In this document: in pieces, positions 1 to 7,479 of the stretch
Layout: each line of letters opens with the position of its first letter
Numbering within the stretch: the first letter of the stretch is position 1
From: Streptomyces viridochromogenes
GTDB lineage: Bacteria > Actinomycetota > Actinomycetes > Streptomycetales > Streptomycetaceae
DNA: 64,000 nt
NCBI RefSeq assembly: GCF_001270495.1
Contig: NZ_LGUR01000221.1
Span: forward strand, 3,128 to 67,127
Direction of reading: 5' to 3'
Made by a program: the position numbers and the translations under genes
The notes under the pieces: generated by a model
Told to the model about the DNA's origin: nothing
The model's database searches: none
The model's input: only the letters and a program-made list of their open reading frames with translations

Positions 1-292
1 AGTCGCGCAGCTCGTTGAGCTCTTCCTGGCCGCGCGCCACGTTGTCCTGGATCGTGGAGATCTCCTTCTGGAGCTTCTCCTGCTTCTCCTTGGCCCCGTT
101 GTACTTCTCGGTGGCCTGCTCGGCCTCCTCGTAGAGCTTGTCGACCTTGGCCTTTACCTCGTCCTTGCTCGGCTTCTCGCTGGGCGCCGCGTTGGCGGCC
201 TGCGAACTGATGGCCACGGCAGCAGCGGCGGCGGTGGTCAGCACGGTCACACGTGCTCGGCTCGGCTGCTTGGGTCGACGGTGGGACGCCAC
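1..292 (-). CDS. Secreted NlpC/P60-type cell-wall hydrolase, N-terminal part only
   Basis: Only the first 97 codons lie in the window; the gene runs off the left edge. A GTG start at 292 follows a GAAGGAG ribosome site with 9 nt spacing. The protein begins with a basic stretch, then a hydrophobic Ala/Val-rich signal segment ending near the residues QAANAAP, followed by a Lys/Glu-rich coiled coil (about residues 40-97). Signal peptide plus long coiled coil is the usual front end of Streptomyces C40 (NlpC/P60) peptidoglycan endopeptidases, whose catalytic domain is at the C terminus. That domain is outside the window, so the family call is inference from the N-terminal architecture. Another coiled-coil secreted hydrolase would look the same here. 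Confidence 0.7.
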   Translation of the reverse strand, partial: MASHRRPKQPSRARVTVLTTAAAAAVAISSQAANAAPSEKPSKDEVKAKVDKLYEEAEQATEKYNGAKEKQEKLQKEISTIQDNVARGQEELNELRD

Positions 293-422
293 GGAGGTGA
301 ACTCCTTCTTCTGAGTGATCACCCGCTCGGAGGTTCGAGGCCAGACCCTAGTGACCTAGTTGTGATCAGATCAAATCCTCACACGAATTTTCTCGCCACA
401 CCCGTCATTCTTTACACACAAC

Positions 423-435
423 TCACATCGTGTGA
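423..435. promoter_or_regulatory. Inverted repeat upstream of the NlpC/P60 gene
   Basis: TCACA-TCG-TGTGA is a perfect 5-bp inverted repeat with a 3-nt centre, about 130 bp upstream of the GTG start at 292. The 293-503 interval is otherwise relatively AT-rich for this genome and should hold the promoter and 5' leader of the hydrolase. I looked for a ydaO-type (c-di-AMP) riboswitch, which precedes many Streptomyces wall-hydrolase genes, and did not recognise one. Operator function is a guess. Confidence 0.3.
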
Positions 436-503
436 CACGGGCTTGACACTACGTTGTCCATGGTTGACGCCAATTCGGGCATTGCGCCGGTACATTGGCG
501 TTT

Positions 504-1847
504 TCAGGACAGGCGCTTGAGAAGCACCGCAGAAGCCACCGGGCGGGCTCCGGCCCGGGCGACCCCGTCCGCGACCTCGCGGTCGGTCGAGGCGACGATG
601 ACCGGACGGCCCGGCGGCTCGGCGCGCACCAGCTGGCGGATCAGCTCGTCGGCGGTCACGCCCGGCTTGGAGAACAGCACCCGCACCCCGCGCGGCGGCG
701 CGAGCAGGACGGGCGCGGCCAGTTCGGCCCCGTCGAAGACACAGGTCACCTCGGCGCCGGTCTGCGCGGCGAGCTGCGAGAGCTGGCCGAGCAGCCGCAG
801 GCGCTGTTTCTCCAGCGGCATCTGGGGATAGCCGGTCTTGGTGACGTTGTAGCCGTCGACCACCAGATGCGCCTGCGGCAGCGCGAGGAGTTGGTCGAGG
901 ATCGCGGGGTCGTTCTCGGACAACGCCCGTGCGGCGATGTCCTTCGGGGTCATTCGTCCCGGTTCGACCGCGTCCACGGTCTCGGCGGGCCGTACGGAGA
1001 CCGGCGGCAACGCCAGCTCCCGGCGCAGCCCTTGGGCGGCGTCCAGCATGGTGTCCAGGAGCAGCCGGACGCGCATGTCCTCGACGCTGCGCCCCTCGCG
1101 TGCCGCCTTGCGTGTGGCCTCCAGGGCGGCCTCGGCCTCCCCGAGCCGCGCCCTGAGCCGCCGGGTCTCGCTCTCGGCCGCGGAGACCTGGGCGTGGCCC
1201 TCGGCGCGTACGGTCTCCATCTCGCCCTGGACCTTGCGCAGGGCGGCCTCGCCGCGCTTGACGTCACTGACCGCCGACCGCAGCTTCCGGTGCAGCGACT
1301 CGGCTTCCTTCTTCGCCGCGTCCAGCTCGGTGCGCAGCCGCTCGGTCTCGTGCCGGGTGTGCTCACGGGCGTGCGCGAGCTCCTCGCGCAGCCGCTCCAG
1401 CTCGGCCCGGTTCTCCTCGTCGGCGCGCTCGGCGTCGGCCCGCTGGGCCTCCTCGCCGGCCGCGGTGACCAGCTTGACCCACCCGGTGGGCCGCAGAACA
1501 TAGGCCGCGGCCGCCACGTCGAGCGGGTCCGCGGCCGGGGGCGCCGAGCCGGAGTCGAGGGCGCCGGAGAGTTCCGGCTGGGCCTCTCTGAACTTCTCCC
1601 CGATGCGCTGGCGGAACAGCGGATCGGTCTCCAGCGCGGCCGCCATCGCGTTGCCGGCGAACTTGGCCCGGCGGTTCGGGGCGAACCGGGCGTACTGCCG
1701 AAGTTGTGCGGGCAGTTCGCCGACGGTCAGCCCGCCGAACCCGTCGGACACGATCTGTACGACCCTGCGCCGTACCCCGTCGGGCAGCGGACGGTCGAGC
1801 ACCTCGGCGGCGCCGTCGCCCGGCCCCCCGCCTTGTGTCTCCACCAT
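504..1847 (-). CDS. NYN-domain (YacP-like) RNA-binding/nuclease protein with coiled coil
   Basis: 447-aa protein in three parts: an N-terminal region of about 130 residues, a long charged coiled coil (about 133-253), and a C-terminal NYN domain of the YacP type (about 327-445). The NYN domain starts with VVDGYNV (Asp331) and carries further conserved acidic positions in VFDGAE (Asp372) and ASTDREV (Asp422), the PIN-like metal-binding arrangement. Bacillus YacP/Rae1 relatives are ribosome-associated endoribonucleases, so an RNA-processing or translation-linked role is inferred. The coiled coil suggests oligomerisation or a partner. The start is ATG at 1847 with a weak ribosome site. It lies just downstream of the zinc-ribbon gene on the same strand. 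Confidence 0.85.
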   Translation of the reverse strand: MVETQGGGPGDGAAEVLDRPLPDGVRRRVVQIVSDGFGGLTVGELPAQLRQYARFAPNRRAKFAGNAMAAALETDPLFRQRIGEKFREAQPELSGALDSGSAPPAADPLDVAAAAYVLRPTGWVKLVTAAGEEAQRADAERADEENRAELERLREELAHAREHTRHETERLRTELDAAKKEAESLHRKLRSAVSDVKRGEAALRKVQGEMETVRAEGHAQVSAAESETRRLRARLGEAEAALEATRKAAREGRSVEDMRVRLLLDTMLDAAQGLRRELALPPVSVRPAETVDAVEPGRMTPKDIAARALSENDPAILDQLLALPQAHLVVDGYNVTKTGYPQMPLEKQRLRLLGQLSQLAAQTGAEVTCVFDGAELAAPVLLAPPRGVRVLFSKPGVTADELIRQLVRAEPPGRPVIVASTDREVADGVARAGARPVASAVLLKRLS

Positions 1848-1883
1848 CCGTCACACCCCAATGCTGTGCGGGGCCGGCTCCTG

Positions 1884-2123
1884 TCAGGAGCCGGCGCCCG
1901 GCCTGTCCACGAGTTCCACCTTGTCCACGGCGTTGCACCAGCGGCAGCGCACCGACTCGATGGTCTCACTGAGCACCTCGCGCTCCTCGACCTTGGGCTC
2001 GCCGGCCAGATCGAGGTGCATGTACTCCACGACCTTGGACGAGCGCGTCACGTCGAAGCGCGTGAGGTTGCCGCAGAGGGTGCAGCGCCACCGCGTCGTG
2101 TCGGTCGGCAGGGGAACCGTCAT
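1884..2123 (-). CDS. Small zinc-ribbon protein
   Basis: 79-aa protein with two CxxC pairs (Cys14/Cys17 in CTLC and Cys60/Cys63 in CRWC) that would form one zinc ribbon. The middle is acidic and no membrane segment is visible. AGAAGGAAAGAG precedes the ATG at 2123. The gene is 36 bp upstream of the NYN-domain gene and probably co-transcribed with it, which hints at a shared RNA or translation function. No function is recognisable from sequence alone. Confidence 0.75.
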   Translation of the reverse strand: MTVPLPTDTTRWRCTLCGNLTRFDVTRSSKVVEYMHLDLAGEPKVEEREVLSETIESVRCRWCNAVDKVELVDRPGAGS

Positions 2124-2289
2124 CGTGACTGTGCTCTTTCCTTCTAGGCCTTCTATTGTCCGCGACGCCCCGGGCTCCCCGGTGCGTGTGGCTCGTTACC
2201 CTACGGCCTGGCGGGTACCCGCCGCCCGTCCGTCCACGGCGGCGAGGCGGTCTGCGCGGGTGCGTCCGGTTACGTCATGCTCTGTGTTC

Positions 2290-3048
2290 ATGATCGGCAA
2301 CTGGCGCGTGGCGCGTTTCGGTGCTCGGTTCGCCAAGGCGGGCCGATCGGCCTTCCGGGCGCCGGCTCCGGTGACGTACGCCCTGATCGCCCTGTGCTGC
2401 CTGCTCTTCCTGATCGGTCCGGCGGCGGGGCTGAATCCGGCGTACGGCTCCGGCGACGGGCTGCTCGCCGCGCAACGGGCCTACTTCCACCGCTGGGGTG
2501 TGGTGCCCGCGGAGCTGTTCGAGGGCGCGCCCCGGGCCGCCCTCACGCCCGCCACGGCCCTCTTCGTGCACGGCAGCTGGGTGCACCTGCTCGGCAACAT
2601 GCTCTTCCTCTACGTCTTCGGCGTGATGACCGAGGAACGGATGGGTCACGTCCAGTTCACGCTCTTCTATCTGGGCTGCGGCTATCTGGCCCTGCTGGGC
2701 TACGCCGCCGCCAACGACGACTCCACCCAGTCCCTGGTCGGCGCGTCCGGGGCGATCTCGGCGATCCTCGGCGCGTTCCTGTTCCTCTTCCCCGGGGCGC
2801 GCGTGACAAGCCTGCTGCCGTTCCTGCTCTTCCTGCCGCTGCGCTTCCCGGCGTGGGTCGTGCTGCCCTTCTGGGCGGGCCTGCAGTGGGTGGCGGCGGG
2901 GCGGGCCGCCCAGGGGCCGGGGGTGGCGTATCTGGCGCACCTGGTGGGCTTCGGGCTGGGCTTCGGCTACGCGTCGGCGCGATTCGGGCGGGCGACTAGA
3001 GTGAAGGCCGCCCCAGCTCCGGCCTCCGAGGGAGAGAACCAGCCGTGA
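2290..3048 (+). CDS. Rhomboid family intramembrane serine protease
   Basis: 252-aa polytopic membrane protein (six or so hydrophobic segments). The catalytic rhomboid motif GASG is visible with Ser153, and the partner His217 is in AHLVGFGLGFGYA, the HxxGxxxG-type last helix. The oxyanion/structural motif HGSWVHLLGN (His94, His99, Asn103) is also intact, so the protein should be an active protease cleaving transmembrane substrates. The start is uncertain: ATG at 2290 is used, but GTG at 2260 is in frame with GAGGCGG about 10 nt upstream. The 3' end overlaps the next gene by 4 bp (GTGA), suggesting translational coupling. Confidence 0.88.
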   Translation: MIGNWRVARFGARFAKAGRSAFRAPAPVTYALIALCCLLFLIGPAAGLNPAYGSGDGLLAAQRAYFHRWGVVPAELFEGAPRAALTPATALFVHGSWVHLLGNMLFLYVFGVMTEERMGHVQFTLFYLGCGYLALLGYAAANDDSTQSLVGASGAISAILGAFLFLFPGARVTSLLPFLLFLPLRFPAWVVLPFWAGLQWVAAGRAAQGPGVAYLAHLVGFGLGFGYASARFGRATRVKAAPAPASEGENQP

Positions 3049-3326
3049 TCACCGCGATCGTCCTCATCAAGACCAGCGTGGACCGGATTCCCGAGATCGC
3101 GGAGCGCATCGCTTCGCTGGAGAGCGTCACCGAGGTCTTCTCGGTCACCGGGACGTACGACCTGATCGCCATGGTGCGGGTGAAGCAGCACGAGGATCTC
3201 GCCGAGGTCATCCCGGGCCGGATCAGCAAGATCCCCGGTGTCGAGGGGACGGACACGCACGTGGCGTTCCGTACGTACTCGCAGCACGACATCGAGGCCG
3301 CGTTCGCCATCGGCCTGGACAGCTGA
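3045..3326 (+). CDS. Stand-alone Lrp/AsnC ligand-binding (RAM) domain protein
   Basis: 93-aa protein that is only the C-terminal alpha/beta dimerisation and effector-binding domain of Lrp/AsnC regulators. It begins directly with the first strand (ITAIVLIKT) and contains the conserved VTGTYDLIAMV segment. There is no helix-turn-helix. Such SraA-like proteins form dimers or larger rings and may bind amino acids or modulate full-length Lrp proteins. The GTG start overlaps the rhomboid stop by 4 bp, so the two are probably translated together. Confidence 0.88.
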   Translation: MITAIVLIKTSVDRIPEIAERIASLESVTEVFSVTGTYDLIAMVRVKQHEDLAEVIPGRISKIPGVEGTDTHVAFRTYSQHDIEAAFAIGLDS

Positions 3327-3340
3327 CCCGCGCGGCCCGA

Positions 3341-3366
3341 GATGAAGAGTTCTTCATCCTGGACTC
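3341..3366. promoter_or_regulatory. Putative response-regulator operator, copy 1
   Basis: The sequence TGAAG-N5-TTCAT-N6-CTCATC begins at 3343. An 8-bp inverted repeat (GATGAAGA-GT-TCTTCATC, 3341-3358) overlaps it. The same TGAAG-N5-TTCAT-N6-CTCATC arrangement occurs before the permease gene at 5859-5886. Direct half-sites about one helical turn apart (TTCAT and TCAT, 12 bp start to start) are typical of OmpR/PhoB-family targets, and the OmpR-type regulator at 5181-5843 is the obvious candidate. The match is seen in the sequence; the regulator assignment is inferred. Confidence 0.6.
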
Positions 3367-3403
3367 ATCCTCTCCGCCGGGTGCCGGGGGCAGGCTCGGT
3401 CGC

Positions 3404-3697
3404 ATGGTCTTCTCGCACCGGATCGCGGCCCTGGCCGCCGTAGTGGCTATTCCGCTCGGTATCGCCGCGACCAGCTTCGCGCTCACCGACGCCCCGGAGT
3501 CCCCCAAGGTCCCGGCCAAGGTGGAGCTGGACAGCAGCTCTCCCACCCCGACGCCCACCCGGCCCACGCCGACACCGAGCGACGAGGTCGTCTCCCGGCC
3601 CCCGGTGACCGACAGCCCCACGAGCGACGACGATGACGACGCCCCCGACCGGGAGACCGGGGACGACGACCGGGGTGAGCCCGGGGACGACGGCTGA
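3404..3697 (+). CDS. Small secreted acidic Thr/Pro-rich protein
   Basis: 97-aa protein with an N-terminal signal peptide (hydrophobic residues 7-27), a Thr-Pro repeat (TPTPTRPTPTP), and a strongly acidic tail (DDDDD and repeated DD/GDD). No enzymatic motif is visible. It sits directly upstream of a sensor kinase/response regulator pair and has the shared operator motif in front of it. A role as a signal, substrate or periplasmic accessory of the two-component system is therefore plausible but unproven. The ATG is at 3404. Confidence 0.75.
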   Translation: MVFSHRIAALAAVVAIPLGIAATSFALTDAPESPKVPAKVELDSSSPTPTPTRPTPTPSDEVVSRPPVTDSPTSDDDDDAPDRETGDDDRGEPGDDG

Positions 3698-3744
3698 GCG
3701 CTCCGCCGGCTGTGTCGGTACGCGGCGGTGAGGAAGGGTGCCTT

Positions 3745-5184
3745 ATGGCGACACCCCCCAGTCCGGTGCGCCGCAGGATCTCCGCCCGGGTCCGGATCCT
3801 GCTCTGGCTGCTGTTCGTCATGGCCGTGGGACTCGTGTCCGTGGCGACGACCACGCGGTCCATCCTGTTGCGGGACGTCGACCACCGGGCGAACGGGCTG
3901 CTCGCCCAGGAGGCCGGTGAGTTCGCCAACTTCGAGGAGCGGGGTGTCGACCCGGAGACCGGGCGTCCGTTCACCGACCCGTCACGGCTGCTGGTCGAGT
4001 TCCTGGTACGGCAGTACGCCGACCCGGACGAGGAACTGATAGGTCTGGTGGGCCGGCCGGGCACGACCCCGGCGCAGTACCGCCAGCCGCGTGACATCCC
4101 CGTCGCCGTTCCCCTGTACAAGGACGCCGACGCCCGCCGCCGCATCTTCGACTCGCCCGACGCCACGGGCACGCTGCACCGGGCGTCCGGCGAGATCCGC
4201 TGGGCCAAGGTCACGGTCGCCCGGGCGGGAGGCGAGGCGGAGGCCGCGTTCGTCGTCGCCTTCCACCCCGGGCGCGAACAGGCCGCGGTGAACGACCAGT
4301 TCCGCATCCTGCTCGCCATCTCCGGTGTCGCCCTGCTGATGACGACCGGCATCGGCTGGGCGGTCGCGGGGCGGATCCTCAAACCCGTACGGCTGGTGCG
4401 CACGGCGGCGGCGCAGCTCACCGAGCAGGACCTCACCCGCCGTATCCCGGTGCACGGGCGGGACGACATCGCCGCGCTCGCGGAGACCTTCAACGACATG
4501 CTCGACCGCCTTGAGCGCGCCTTCGCCGCCCAGCGGGAGTTCGTCGACGACGCCGGTCACGAGCTGCGCACACCGATCACCATCGTGCGCGGTCATCTGG
4601 AGCTGATGGGCGACGACCCGGCCGAGCGCGAGGAGACGATCCGGCTGGTCACCGACGAGCTGGACCGGATGAGCCGCATCGTCGAGGACCTGCTGCTGCT
4701 CGCCAAGGCCGAGCGCCCCGACTTCGTCACCCCCGAGCCGGTCCAGCTCGCCGAGCTCACCGCCGACGTCTACGTCAAGGCCCGCACCCTGGGCGAGCGG
4801 GACTGGCAGCTCGCCGAGGTGGCCGACGTCGAGGCCGAGCTGGACCCGCAGCGCATCACCCAGGCGATGGTCCAGCTCGCCCAGAACGCCGTACAGCACA
4901 CCGCGACCGGCCAGGCCGTGCGGATCGGCTCCCGCGTCGACGGTCCGGGCGTCGAGCTGTACGTCGCCGACTCGGGGTGCGGTGTGCAGCCGCAGGACGG
5001 CGAGGTGATCTTCGAACGGTTCCGGCGCGGTACGTCCCGGCGCGGCGCCCGGGGCTCCGGAGCCGGGCTCGGCCTCTCGATCGTCCGGGCGATCGCGGAG
5101 GCACACGGCGGCCGGGTACGGCTGCGCGACACAGAGGGCGGCGGCGCCACCTTCGTCCTGCTCCTGGGAGAGGCACACACGTGA
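3745..5184 (+). CDS. Two-component sensor histidine kinase (HAMP-HisKA-HATPase)
   Basis: 479-aa membrane kinase: TM1 about 18-34, extracytoplasmic domain to about 186, TM2 about 187-208, HAMP about 209-262. The HisKA domain has phospho-acceptor His272 in GHELRTPITI, followed by an HATPase_c domain with the N box (LAQNAVQHT), G1 (DSGCGV) and a Gly-rich GSGAGLGLSIV motif. The start is ATG at 3745, chosen because GAGGAAGG lies 8 nt upstream; an in-frame GTG at 3712 has no such site. It overlaps the response regulator by 4 bp. The signal is unknown; the adjacent secreted protein and permease/glycerate kinase genes are the best clues. Confidence 0.93.
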   Translation: MATPPSPVRRRISARVRILLWLLFVMAVGLVSVATTTRSILLRDVDHRANGLLAQEAGEFANFEERGVDPETGRPFTDPSRLLVEFLVRQYADPDEELIGLVGRPGTTPAQYRQPRDIPVAVPLYKDADARRRIFDSPDATGTLHRASGEIRWAKVTVARAGGEAEAAFVVAFHPGREQAAVNDQFRILLAISGVALLMTTGIGWAVAGRILKPVRLVRTAAAQLTEQDLTRRIPVHGRDDIAALAETFNDMLDRLERAFAAQREFVDDAGHELRTPITIVRGHLELMGDDPAEREETIRLVTDELDRMSRIVEDLLLLAKAERPDFVTPEPVQLAELTADVYVKARTLGERDWQLAEVADVEAELDPQRITQAMVQLAQNAVQHTATGQAVRIGSRVDGPGVELYVADSGCGVQPQDGEVIFERFRRGTSRRGARGSGAGLGLSIVRAIAEAHGGRVRLRDTEGGGATFVLLLGEAHT

Positions 5185-5843
5185 ACCGCATTCTCATCGT
5201 CGAGGACGAGGACAGGATCGCCTCCTTCGTCGAGAAGGGCCTGCGCTCCAACGGCTTCACCACGACCGTCGTCGGCGACGGCGACGCCGCCTACGAGTAC
5301 GCGCTGACCGGCGGCTTCGACCTGGTCGTCCTGGACATCGGCCTGCCCGGCCGGGACGGCTTCACGGTGCTGCGCGAACTGCGCGAGGCCCGGGTGACGG
5401 TCCCGGTGATCGTGTTGACCGCGCGGGACTCCGTACGGGACACGGTGGCCGGTCTGGAGGGCGGCGCCGACGACTGGATGACCAAGCCGTTCCGCTTCGA
5501 GGAACTGCTCGCCCGGGTGCGCCTGCGGCTGCGTACGGCGGCCAGGGCGCCCGAGGTGACGGTGCTGCGGTCGGGCTCGCTGACGCTGGACCTGCGCACC
5601 CGGCGGGCGCGGGCCGACGAGCGCACCGTGGATCTGACGGCCCGTGAATTCGTGCTCCTGGAGCTGTTCCTGAGGCATCCGGGGCAGGTACTGTCCCGCG
5701 AGCAGATCCTGTCGCACGTGTGGGGCTACGACTTCGACCCCGGCTCCAACATCGTGGACGTGTACGTTCGGGCGCTGCGCAAGAAGCTCGGGGCCGAGCG
5801 GGTCGAGACGGTGCGCGGCGTGGGGTACCGCCTGTCAGCGTGA
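5181..5843 (+). CDS. OmpR/PhoB-family response regulator
   Basis: 220 aa. The N-terminal receiver has acidic residues in VEDED, phospho-acceptor Asp52 (VLDIGLPG), Thr80 and Lys102 (TKPF). The C-terminal winged-helix DNA-binding domain ends in RKKLGAERVETVRGVGYRL. The GTG start overlaps the kinase stop (GTGA), so kinase and regulator are translationally coupled. It is the likely binder of the TGAAG-N5-TTCAT-N6-CTCATC motif present on both sides of the kinase/regulator pair. Confidence 0.95.
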   Translation: MNRILIVEDEDRIASFVEKGLRSNGFTTTVVGDGDAAYEYALTGGFDLVVLDIGLPGRDGFTVLRELREARVTVPVIVLTARDSVRDTVAGLEGGADDWMTKPFRFEELLARVRLRLRTAARAPEVTVLRSGSLTLDLRTRRARADERTVDLTAREFVLLELFLRHPGQVLSREQILSHVWGYDFDPGSNIVDVYVRALRKKLGAERVETVRGVGYRLSA

Positions 5844-5858
5844 CGTGTCCCCGCCGCG

Positions 5859-5886
5859 TGAAGTCTCCTTCATGTGCGGCTCATCG
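5859..5886. promoter_or_regulatory. Putative response-regulator operator, copy 2
   Basis: TGAAG-N5-TTCAT-N6-CTCATC again, lying between the regulator stop (5843) and the permease start. All 16 specified positions match the copy at 3341-3366, while the spacers differ. This argues for a conserved protein site rather than a sequence duplication. It implies that the two-component system controls the permease-glycerate kinase pair as well as the small secreted protein. Confidence 0.6.
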
Positions 5887-5917
5887 AGGGCTCACGGCCG
5901 AGGTGAACCCTCGATGA
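5881..5917 (+). promoter_or_regulatory. Leader hairpin enclosing the permease Shine-Dalgarno
   Basis: TCATCGAGGG pairs perfectly with CCCTCGATGA (10 bp). After one mismatch the stem continues TCAC/GTGA around a 7-nt loop. The only good ribosome-binding sequence before the permease, GAGGTGA at 5900-5906, lies in the loop and inner stem. The structure would therefore hide the ribosome site unless opened. Its 5' end overlaps the operator motif. Confidence 0.45.
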
Positions 5918-5918
5918 C

Positions 5919-7334
5919 GTGACCATGAACCTCCGACTGGGCGCGGCCCTGTGCGTGGCACTCTCCCTGTGCGCGCTGCTCGCCGTGCCCGGCAACTTCC
6001 CGGGGCTCGGCGCCGACGCCCGCCTCACCCTCGCCGTGTTCGCCCTGGCCACCTGCGCCTGGATCGCCACCCCGGTCGACGACACCTACATCGCGCTGGG
6101 CGCCGGACTCGCCCTGACGGTGACCGGGGTGATCAGCAGCGACACGCTCTTCGGCACCCTCGGCGACTCGACGGTGTGGCTGCTGATCTGCGCCTTCGTG
6201 CTGGCGGCGGCGGTGACCCGGACCGGGCTCGCGGGACGGGCGGCGGCGTTTCTGGTCGGCGGGGCGCGGACCGTACGGCAGCTCGTGCACCTCAGCACAG
6301 CCGCCCTGGTCGTGACGGCGTTCGCGGTGCCGGCCACGTCGGGGCGGGCCGCCCTCGCGCTGCCGGTGTTCCTGGCGCTCGCCAAGGTGCTGGCCGACCG
6401 GAGGCGACTGGTGGTGATGCTGGCACTGCTGTTCCCGACCGTGATCCTGCTGTCGGCGGTGGCGACGCTGATCGGGGCGGGCGCCCATCTGATCACCGTG
6501 TCGGTGCTGTGGCAGGCGACGGGTGACCGGATCGGCTTCACGGAATGGCTGCTGCTGGGCCTGCCCCTCGCCGTGGCCTCGTCCCACCTGGCCGCCGAGG
6601 CCGTACTCCTGACGACGACCCGGCGCGCGGACCGCAAGGGCGCCGTGCACATCACGCCCGAACAGATCCAGGAGCACAGCGACGCCCCGGTCACCGGCCC
6701 CTGGTCGCAGGCCGAGAAGCGGTGCGCGCTGCTGCTCGGCACGGTCGTCGTGCTGTGGTGCAGCGAGCCGCTGCACCGGGTGCCCCCGGCGGTCGTCGCG
6801 CTGATCGGCGCGGTGGTGGCGGCCTCGCCGGCCCTCGGCACCGTACATCTCAAGGACGCGCTGAAGACGGTGCCCTGGGCGTTGCTGCTGTTCATGGCCG
6901 CGACGATGGCGATGGGTGTGGCGCTCGCCGACTCCGGGGCGGCGAAGTGGCTTGTGGACGGGCTTCCCGGTGGAGTCGGCCCGGTGTTGTTCCTGATCGT
7001 GGTGATCGCGATCAGTACGGCGGCCCATCTGGTCCTGCAGTCCCGGTCGGCCCGTTCGTCGGTGCTGGTGCCGCTGGTGGTCGCGGCGGCGGTGGGGGCG
7101 GGGGTGAATCCGGTCGCGGCGGCGCTTGCGTCCACTGCGGCGGCTGGGTTCTGTCATACGTTGCCGGCTTCTGCCAAGCCGGTGACTCTCTTTTCCGACC
7201 TTCCCGGGACCCCTACCTACACGCCGCGCGACCTGTTGCGCCTGTCCGCCGTCCTGGCTCCGCTGACTGCCGTGCTCGTTCTGCTGTTTGCCGTGGCGGT
7301 GTGGCCGGCGCTCGGTGTGCCGGTGACGCGATGA
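5919..7334 (+). CDS. SLC13-family (DASS) membrane permease
   Basis: 471-aa polytopic protein with about 11-12 hydrophobic helices and two similar halves. The loop containing VPATSGRAALALPVF resembles the helix-breaking sodium/substrate loop of SLC13 divalent anion:sodium symporters. The GTG at 5919 is preferred over ATG 5925 because of the spacing from GAGGTGA. It is followed by glycerate kinase in the same direction, so uptake of glycerate or a related hydroxy- or dicarboxylate is a reasonable inference. The exact substrate cannot be read from the sequence. Confidence 0.85.
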   Translation: MTMNLRLGAALCVALSLCALLAVPGNFPGLGADARLTLAVFALATCAWIATPVDDTYIALGAGLALTVTGVISSDTLFGTLGDSTVWLLICAFVLAAAVTRTGLAGRAAAFLVGGARTVRQLVHLSTAALVVTAFAVPATSGRAALALPVFLALAKVLADRRRLVVMLALLFPTVILLSAVATLIGAGAHLITVSVLWQATGDRIGFTEWLLLGLPLAVASSHLAAEAVLLTTTRRADRKGAVHITPEQIQEHSDAPVTGPWSQAEKRCALLLGTVVVLWCSEPLHRVPPAVVALIGAVVAASPALGTVHLKDALKTVPWALLLFMAATMAMGVALADSGAAKWLVDGLPGGVGPVLFLIVVIAISTAAHLVLQSRSARSSVLVPLVVAAAVGAGVNPVAAALASTAAAGFCHTLPASAKPVTLFSDLPGTPTYTPRDLLRLSAVLAPLTAVLVLLFAVAVWPALGVPVTR

Positions 7335-7375
7335 CGGTGCCGCGCATGTGTCGTCCTTCATCTGCCGCGCCGTCG

Positions 7376-7435
7376 TGGCTGGTCGCGCCCGCGCGGCGGA
7401 GCCGCACATGTCACAGCCCCGCGCCCCTGAGGGCG
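7376..7435. repeat. Dispersed intergenic repeat (type A), copy 1
   Basis: GC-rich palindromic unit with the core GGTCGCGCC, then GCGGCGGAGCCGC, then CAGCCCCGCGCCCC. It fills most of the gap between the permease and glycerate kinase genes. Related copies occur near 21080, 22571 (inverted), 42466, 49220 (inside a gene), 59264 and 63812. The unit is common in Streptomyces intergenic regions and may act as a weak terminator or mRNA 3' end. Confidence 0.7.
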
Positions 7436-7479
7436 TTGCCGCAGCGCAGTGAGTTCACCCGACCTGCTGAGGAGATCTG

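Noticed and set aside
293..503. c-di-AMP (ydaO) riboswitch in the hydrolase leader
   Set aside because: The position is right for this gene type, but the conserved ydaO core blocks could not be found.
1603..3048. A 481-residue rhomboid protein starting at 1603
   Set aside because: The first 229 codons are antisense to the NYN and zinc-ribbon genes; rhomboid homology begins only near 2290.
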